A DNA stretch of 64,000 bases, from positions 1 through 64,000 of the forward strand of contig NW_025937516.1 in NCBI RefSeq assembly GCF_000764305.2, in the 5' to 3' direction. Made by a program: the position numbers and the translations under genes. Origin of the DNA: Hyalella azteca (lineage: Eukaryota; Arthropoda; Malacostraca; Amphipoda; Hyalellidae). Below the pieces are notes generated by a model. It was given only the letters and a program-made list of their open reading frames with translations. It searched no databases and was not told where the DNA came from. Shown here in pieces: positions 58,488 through 64,000 of this stretch. How positions within the stretch are numbered: position 1 is the stretch's first letter; each line of letters starts with the position of its first letter.

Positions 58488-59390
58488 GTAGGATAGTAGC
58501 ACGAATTGTATGCATTTTATTCTCGTCGGGCGTAGACCCCACATCCGCCTCCGCCACTGCCTGTACATGTTCTTAGCCTACTAGTGCTTTTAATATCTGT
58601 GTTGTTCAGTGGTAACGCTTATAAATGGTGCCCCCGGTCTTGAACTGCTTCTGAAATGGCTCAGTATCGCGCTCCCGACGAGTTGAATTTTGATGGACCA
58701 AAAGGGGATACATGGAAGAGTTGCTTTATGACTTTCCGGAAGGTCATGAAGCTTGATAGCGAGGATGACGAGATTCAGGTCGCCAGCCTTAAATATTGCA
58801 TTGGTAAAGATTCGGAAGATGACGTGAAAACCTTGAGGCTGACAGCGGAAGAACAGAAAAATTTTGATACTGTACTTGGCAGCTTCGACGAGTATTTCAA
58901 GCCGAACTTGAACATCATTAGGTTGAGGCGACAGTTCCAGCGTAGGAATCAGTTAGCCGGCGAGTCTGAGGAGAGAACTATTTGAGAGCCCTTTTTGTAT
59001 TGGCGGAAGATTGTGAATTCGGAGCGGCGAAGAAAGAGCGAATACGGGACCAGTTCGTCGCGGGTATAGCCGACGAGAAGCTGGCAGAGAAACCAGAGTA
59101 CCTTTATCTCTGCGATCGGGATAAATAAACACTAGATCTCGTCATGGAATATACGCGCTCGTATTGCGACGTGAGAACAGGTCGACGCCTCGAGAAAGAA
59201 GACAAGCAGACAGAAAATTTTTACGTATTCGCGACAACCAGCGCAAGACAGGGGAAGCGCTTCAATCGGACAGCGATAACCTGGAATTTTCTTACTGTGG
59301 TTTCGTTCATGGAACAGGTAAATGCACTGCGTTGGGAATAAGTGCAAGAACTGTGGTAAATTTAATCATTTTGGCCAGAATGTTTCAGAA
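58488..59390 (+). mobile_element. Ty3/Gypsy-type gag remnant
   Basis: 58656-58985 encodes a gag N-terminus (MAQYRAPDELNFDGPKGD). A frameshift at about 58983 is followed in another frame by LAEDCEFGAAKKERIRD, a signature of arthropod Gypsy gag. Later, after further shifts, come CCHC zinc-knuckle-like remains (YCGFVHGTGKC and KCKNCGKFNHFG, about 59295-59380). Sequence before 58656 may be LTR and primer-binding region (tggtgcccccgg at 58626), tentatively. Protease and pol are absent. The element stops abruptly where it meets the type III gene on the other strand. It is dead. Confidence 0.8.
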
Positions 59391-59552
59391 CGATTCCGAT
59401 TCCGGAGGGCTATCTGTTGAACCTTGTTGACTTATCGAAATTTCCTGAGAGTTCGTACCCGTGCGTACAAGTTCTTCCAAAATCGAGGGATGCGCCAGAA
59501 GCGAATGGACGATCATCGCCACAACGAAGAAGACTGGGATGTATTTTGCCAT
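59385..59552 (-). pseudogene. Type III copy 6, truncated by gag junction
   Basis: Signal peptide and the first ~30 mature residues are intact (MAKYIPVFF...LA|HP, ISQQGSTDSPPES). At about 59393 the reading frame runs into the gag sequence and ends at once, giving 55 residues. The acidic part, cationic tail and intron are lost. Promoter sequence upstream is intact. Confidence 0.85.
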
Positions 59553-59718
59553 CTCAATGACGTTACTAGGAAGCAAAATTCGCAATATTCTCAAGGGACC
59601 GTGATGCCTGGAGTAGACCTGTGACGTCTCTTTGTGGTCCTGGCGATGCTGCGGCTTTTATAGATTAAGAGACGGTGACAGCGCACTCATGTGTATGGCA
59701 CATTTGACCTTATTGGAG
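59553..59718 (-). promoter_or_regulatory. Type III promoter, copy 6
   Basis: TATAAAA (minus strand of 59656-59662). AATAAGGTCAAATGTGCC (minus strand of about 59697-59714). It would drive only the truncated gene. Confidence 0.65.
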
Positions 59719-61080
59719 AAGTGTTGCCGTAAATGCATTTGAGATGGTAAAAAAAATTATACTGCTAATACTTTTAGTATCTTAAAAGCAACCATTACCA
59801 TTATGATTATGGTCCTCACGTAGTAAAAATTTACTTGTGCTCTAACGTATATACGGTGTGCAAATGTATGGGTTCAACTCATTTTCAGAAATTAGTACTC
59901 TTGTGGTGCGAAAATTTAATTGCAGGAGGGACTCAAAATTTTATCTTATTCATTTACGGAACTGAATGTACTAGGTTCAAACTGACCAGTCAGACCACAC
60001 TGACGCTCAGCCGGGACTAAATACGTACCGGTTACTACGAAATTTGCTATTTTATGCCGAAAGGAAACGACTAACAAATTTTTTAATTCTAATATTCCAT
60101 TTAAAATATCCATAATTCAACTATGAAAGTTTCAGTATTTATTTTTGCAACCAGATAATTATTTTATTACAAACCTTTGCCAACAATCGCTTACAATTAT
60201 TAGTCTTTTTAGCCAAGTCAATTCACTTCAAGAAACTACTGTAAGCAATAAACTGGATCTCAAAAGGTAGGTAAGTTCTGCATTTCCCACATTGTGGAGT
60301 CTATATTACACGAAGCGCCTATTAAGGGTGCTTTGTATCAAGGGCATCATATTTATATTCTTCTCATTCCGGAATTTGTTCACGTTCCACAATAATCTAC
60401 AGGAATACTTTCGCGGATAAAGCCTCCGACATCTTCCATAACAGAAATAAATACAACCGTGTCCGCTTATTGATGAGCAAACCATCAATGTAGAGGCGAC
60501 TCTTGATATCAAACTTTATAGTTTAACTTTAAATCTCTCTATAAGTAGACGGTCACTTGCCTCAGCCATGTTTGATAAATGAAAACTTTCGCGGATAAAG
60601 CCTCCGACATCTTCCATAACAGAAATGCATACAACCGTGTCCGCTTAATGATGAGCAAACCATCAATGTACAGACGACTCTTGATATCAAACTTTATAGT
60701 TTAACTTTAAATCTCTTTATAAGTAGACGGTCACTTGCCTCAGCCATGTTTGATAAATGAAAATAATCACTATTATTTTATCACTATTTATTATCACTGC
60801 ACTTCAAGCAAAGCCATCTAAAAAACAGAAAAAAAAAACAGAATAGAAGCAAACCAAGTGTACCAAAAATGACACCACAAAATTCAACCAAAACCGAAGT
60901 CTGGTCTGTGCTGGCGCGGGATAAGTTGTCTGGCGTCTCGGAAAAACTCAACTGATAGCATGAGTTATTAAACAAAAATGGATTCAATATCCTGCAATTC
61001 CTTTCTTCTATCAAAAATTTCCTCTTGAAAACGGGATATTTCAAGTTAACATAAAACTCGATTATTGAGATGAGAAATGT
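59719..61080. repeat. Block P, inverted, with a 178-bp tandem duplication
   Basis: Matches 29560-30760. The stretch from ctttcgcggataaagcctcc occurs twice in tandem, at 60408 and 60586; the copy at about 30233 has it once. No gene is seen. Confidence 0.8.
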
Positions 61081-62004
61081 CTTCCGGAAAATGTGAAGTT
61101 TTATGCTTCATTTATACGATTTACCTAAATAAGAAATGAGAGCATGATCAATAATTTTGGTTCCAGGCGCGACACAACATTGTTATTGTTGCGTTGTATG
61201 ATCTATAATGGTACAGGCGATCACAAGTGCCTTCATTCTGTGAATTTGAGCAGCTTACATTATATCAGTGGAATTTTTTTCGTGAAAATAGAGAATAGAT
61301 AAATTCTTGCAAATTAATTTATCATCAAATTTTTCTTCGTAAAAATTTGATTAATCATTTCATTTAGGTCATGCGTGACTCAATGAATACATCTCATCAA
61401 TAAGTTTCTTCACATAAAAATATAACGGAGTCGTATTATCACTTTATTTGGGCCGAGTGGGCAATATACCTTTTCACGCGTTCATTCTATCAATAAGTCT
61501 TTTGGTCATATTAATAAAACAAATTTGATTAATCGCATCATCTGGGTCAAGAGTGTTAGATGCCATTTCACACTTAAATTTTCCACTTATGCTGTTCACA
61601 TTTTGCATGTGATATTCACATGGAAAATTTAGATTATTAAATTGGAGGCGTCAAGTGCTTGTCTACACAACTTGAATAATTCGCCGAAGAAATGCTTGAA
61701 CCTTCATAGCTGAAGATTAGGTCGACCTTGCCGACTGGGTCAAGGACACTCAAACTTTTCTGGTTTATGGTGCAAATGATTTATAATTTGATGAAAGATG
61801 GTGGAAATGCATAGCTTCTACATATTGAAAAATTTGTAGTGTTAGCCATTGTGCGAGTTTTATTTTGCTATAAATTATAATATATCTTTACCTTGGCAAC
61901 ACCGTTAGGAAGTTAACGTCGCGCACACAATTTTCTCGTTGATCATTATCGTTCGGCTGGTCCCCGCAGCATGTTAGTTTAAGCTCTAATAGGTTCCTTT
62001 TTAT
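61081..62004. repeat. Further inverted block P segment
   Basis: Reverse of about 3690-4400 and 25050-25600 (landmark gaagaaatgcttgaaccttc). The paired unit at 30755 lacks this stretch. Ends near 61860 in unrelated sequence. No gene is seen. Confidence 0.65.
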
Positions 62005-64000
62005 TATTTTAATAATTGTTATATCGTATTATTGTTTCTTTATTCATCTCCAACGAAGATTATTTATTAGATTTACTTTTCAACAGATACGCACGTTGCC
62101 AAGGGTATTATTTACACTATTTTTCCATAGCTTGATATTTATATTCGAAGCCCACCTTTTTATTTATTTTCACTGCATTAAAATCTCAGTTCTGGCCGGC
62201 TACAGTTTCCCAACATTTCTTGCACTGGTGTGGACAGCCTTCCGCAATTCTTCAAATCCGCATTTGAAGACAAAAGATAACTCCAACCTCTAGTCAGGTT
62301 CAGAGACAGCCCGAGAGTCAGCAGATTCTTTACGACTGCCAAAGACGCCACACCTTCATTTTTCGTCCGCTTCATCGTCCCTATGGAGTGAGACCTCTAG
62401 CGTGCGTCTCGTCTGAGGTGGCGGCCGCGAGGTGTTGGGACGATCTGGGGACTGCGGCATCAGCTCGTCTTCTTACGGAGGACGGGTCTCTGCAAGAGCT
62501 GAGGCGAGGACCGGTTGCTGCAAGTTGGTTGTCCGTCACTAAAGCTCAGGGTGTCGTGGAAATTTGTGGCTCCTGCCGGTTTCCATTTTGGATAACCTTT
62601 TCCACTTCACTACTCTAAACCCAAATAATAAAAACCTCCTGTCTTCCAACTGATCATATGTTTATTAGATACCAATTTATTCATAGCCTCTTATTTTTAA
62701 GATGACTATACAACTTTTAGCGCACAGCTGCTAGGTCCGTGAATTTAAACAGTTCACAACATTTGGACCCTAATATTCAGCGTGCGCCAATTCTCTATTA
62801 CATAAGTTTGTTTTCTTTTCATTCATAGCAGTTGACATTTATTTTGACAGGATGGGCGGCACGGAGCTTAGCGCTTCAGTTTCTCTGCGCTATCCTGGCT
62901 GGCTTTCGCTGGCCAGGTGAAGCTCTTGCTCCCGATTTTCTGAGGACTTCTACCGGGCAGCAGCTCGGTCAAATTCACTCATCGCAAGATTATTTTTGTG
63001 TTCCCATGAACACAGTTAAGAATGAATAAATAATTAACTTTGAGACGTTTCTTTCCATCTTTAATTGTTGTTGATTCAATTTTCCTTCCACTGAAAAGGG
63101 AGGTCGCGCTAAAGTTTTCTACAATATACTGTATCACCAACAGAAAGTCCAAACTTACGCAGGGGGAAAGACCTAAATGCCAGACAATGGGGGCTAAAGA
63201 ACGCAAAAACTTGTCGATTAACAATATCTAGTGGGTAAACCCATAATAATTGGTTAGAAAAAGTATACTTTAAAAATTTACAGCGATTCCGAGATCCTTA
63301 AACCTGAAGTGTCAAAGGCGTAGCTCTAAATATAAAAATATCTCCCGAAAAGAGGGACATCGATTTGTTCAGTGTCAATTAAAATAAACTAACGAAATGA
63401 ATATATAAATTACTGGTTATTTTTTGATTTGCCAGTCAAGCAATTTTTTTCTCAAAAACCATCATTAAGTTGGAAAAATAGCAGGACCTACATATAGGTG
63501 AAAAAATTCACGGGATTAATTTACCATTTATTCAAGTTAAAAATAACATTATTTATAGAATGAATTTTTCAGGGAGCGGAAATCAATTTATTAGCTTCTT
63601 GCCGCCAACATTATCATTTAACCTATCGGGTTCTTAGAATTATGGTAAATCAGAGCAAACTGTAAAAAGTGCAAATTAAATTACATAATTGATTTGTAAT
63701 TATGAATATCGCTATATATAAATGGAGAGCTAAATTACAGGGCCAAAAATGAAAAATTGACAAGTTTGTCATTTCCAGCAGTTTTGAACACACACTTCTG
63801 TACGATACAAAATGTATATATATTATTTGTGTGTTGCATATTTATGTGTATATATGTACCTACATATTTAAATATAAGTTTAATTAGCCAGCATTCAGAA
63901 TGAGGTACAATATCAACCACATTGTGTAACTCTATATTGTATGCTATTTATTCTAACGAGAAACATTAGTAGTAAGCAAGATAGAACTCAAAATTTTCTC
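62005..64000. repeat. Near-identical duplicate of 30781-32768, running off the window
   Basis: From 62388 to the right edge it is colinear with 31156-32768 at a constant offset of 31232. A few substitutions occur up to about 62990 and none were found beyond. It includes the second GC-rich island pair and most of the type I 3' flank block. By this offset a type I gene would fall at about 64270-64647, just outside. Confidence 0.9.

Noticed and set aside
58288..58491. 67-residue ORF before the gag remnant
   Set aside because: Not conserved in the other block T copies; may overlap an LTR.
58626..58640. Primer-binding site of the Gypsy element
   Set aside because: tggtgcccccgg fits in position, but the tRNA it implies has no proper T-loop. 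Mentioned only as tentative.
1..64000. CRISPR array, bacterial operon or phage system
   Set aside because: The minisatellites have no spacers between units, there are no cas-like genes, and all gene signals are eukaryotic.

Overview
The window looks like AT-rich nuclear DNA from an arthropod-like animal; I cannot name the species. There are no operons or Shine-Dalgarno sites. Instead there are TATA-box promoters, GTAAGT splice donors, a TACTAAT branch point, tRNA-derived SINE heads, a decayed Ty3/Gypsy gag, foldback elements and many minisatellites. Three N gaps (17273-17323, 24604, 50966) and a Tn5/Nextera mosaic end (50927-50945) show that parts of the assembly are fragile.

The only convincing protein genes form one family of short secreted precursors. 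Type I copies lie at 1875-2252(-) and 33038-33415(-). One type II copy lies at 7746-8204(+). Type III copies lie at 19524-19955(+), 38748-39056(-), 41358-41726(+), 46949-47344(-) and 56627-57025(+). A truncated type III copy is at 59385-59552(-), and promoter-only or deleted relics lie near 4975, 28772-28925, 29512-29580 and 51950. All types share a 22-residue start that aligns without gaps (A12-M13, L19-A20, P22), an acidic or Ser/Thr-rich middle, and a cationic tail on the pattern [EKR]-V-[KRW]-[KR]-x-x-[KR]-[KR]-x-[FV]-G-stop. The layout (signal peptide, acidic pro-part, basic amphipathic end, last residue Gly) is that of amidated antimicrobial or venom-like peptide precursors. That function is inference. 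Types I and III also share a TATA promoter, an upstream GGGTCAA-like element and an intron in the 3' UTR.

Layout. 1-6.2 kb: type I gene, remains of the duplication unit, and a deletion that removed a type III gene. 6.2-12.6 kb: a 61/63-bp satellite, the type II gene, gene-free DNA and a 33-bp minisatellite. 12.6-17.3 kb: gene-free DNA, a SINE, the first copy of block Q and a gap. 17.3-22.3 kb: complete type III unit. 22.3-24.6 kb: long inverted repeat and second copy of block Q. 24.6-34.7 kb: a large unit with relic type III promoters in both orientations plus a type I gene; it is repeated, with insertions, at 52.4-64 kb. 34.7-50.1 kb: type III units in alternating orientation (-,+,-), with a head-to-head pair at 39.1-41.4 kb. 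50.1-52.4 kb: chimeric-looking stretch with adapter sequence, minisatellite and a deleted type I unit. 52.4-64 kb: type III fusion gene, gag insertion, truncated type III gene, inverted unit, and the start of a near-identical type I unit that runs off the right edge.

The inferred ancestral cassette is type I(-), spacer P, type III(+), 3' block T, block R. It has been multiplied by direct and inverted duplication, with repeated gene loss. Block letters P, Q, R and T are used below for these recurring non-coding segments.
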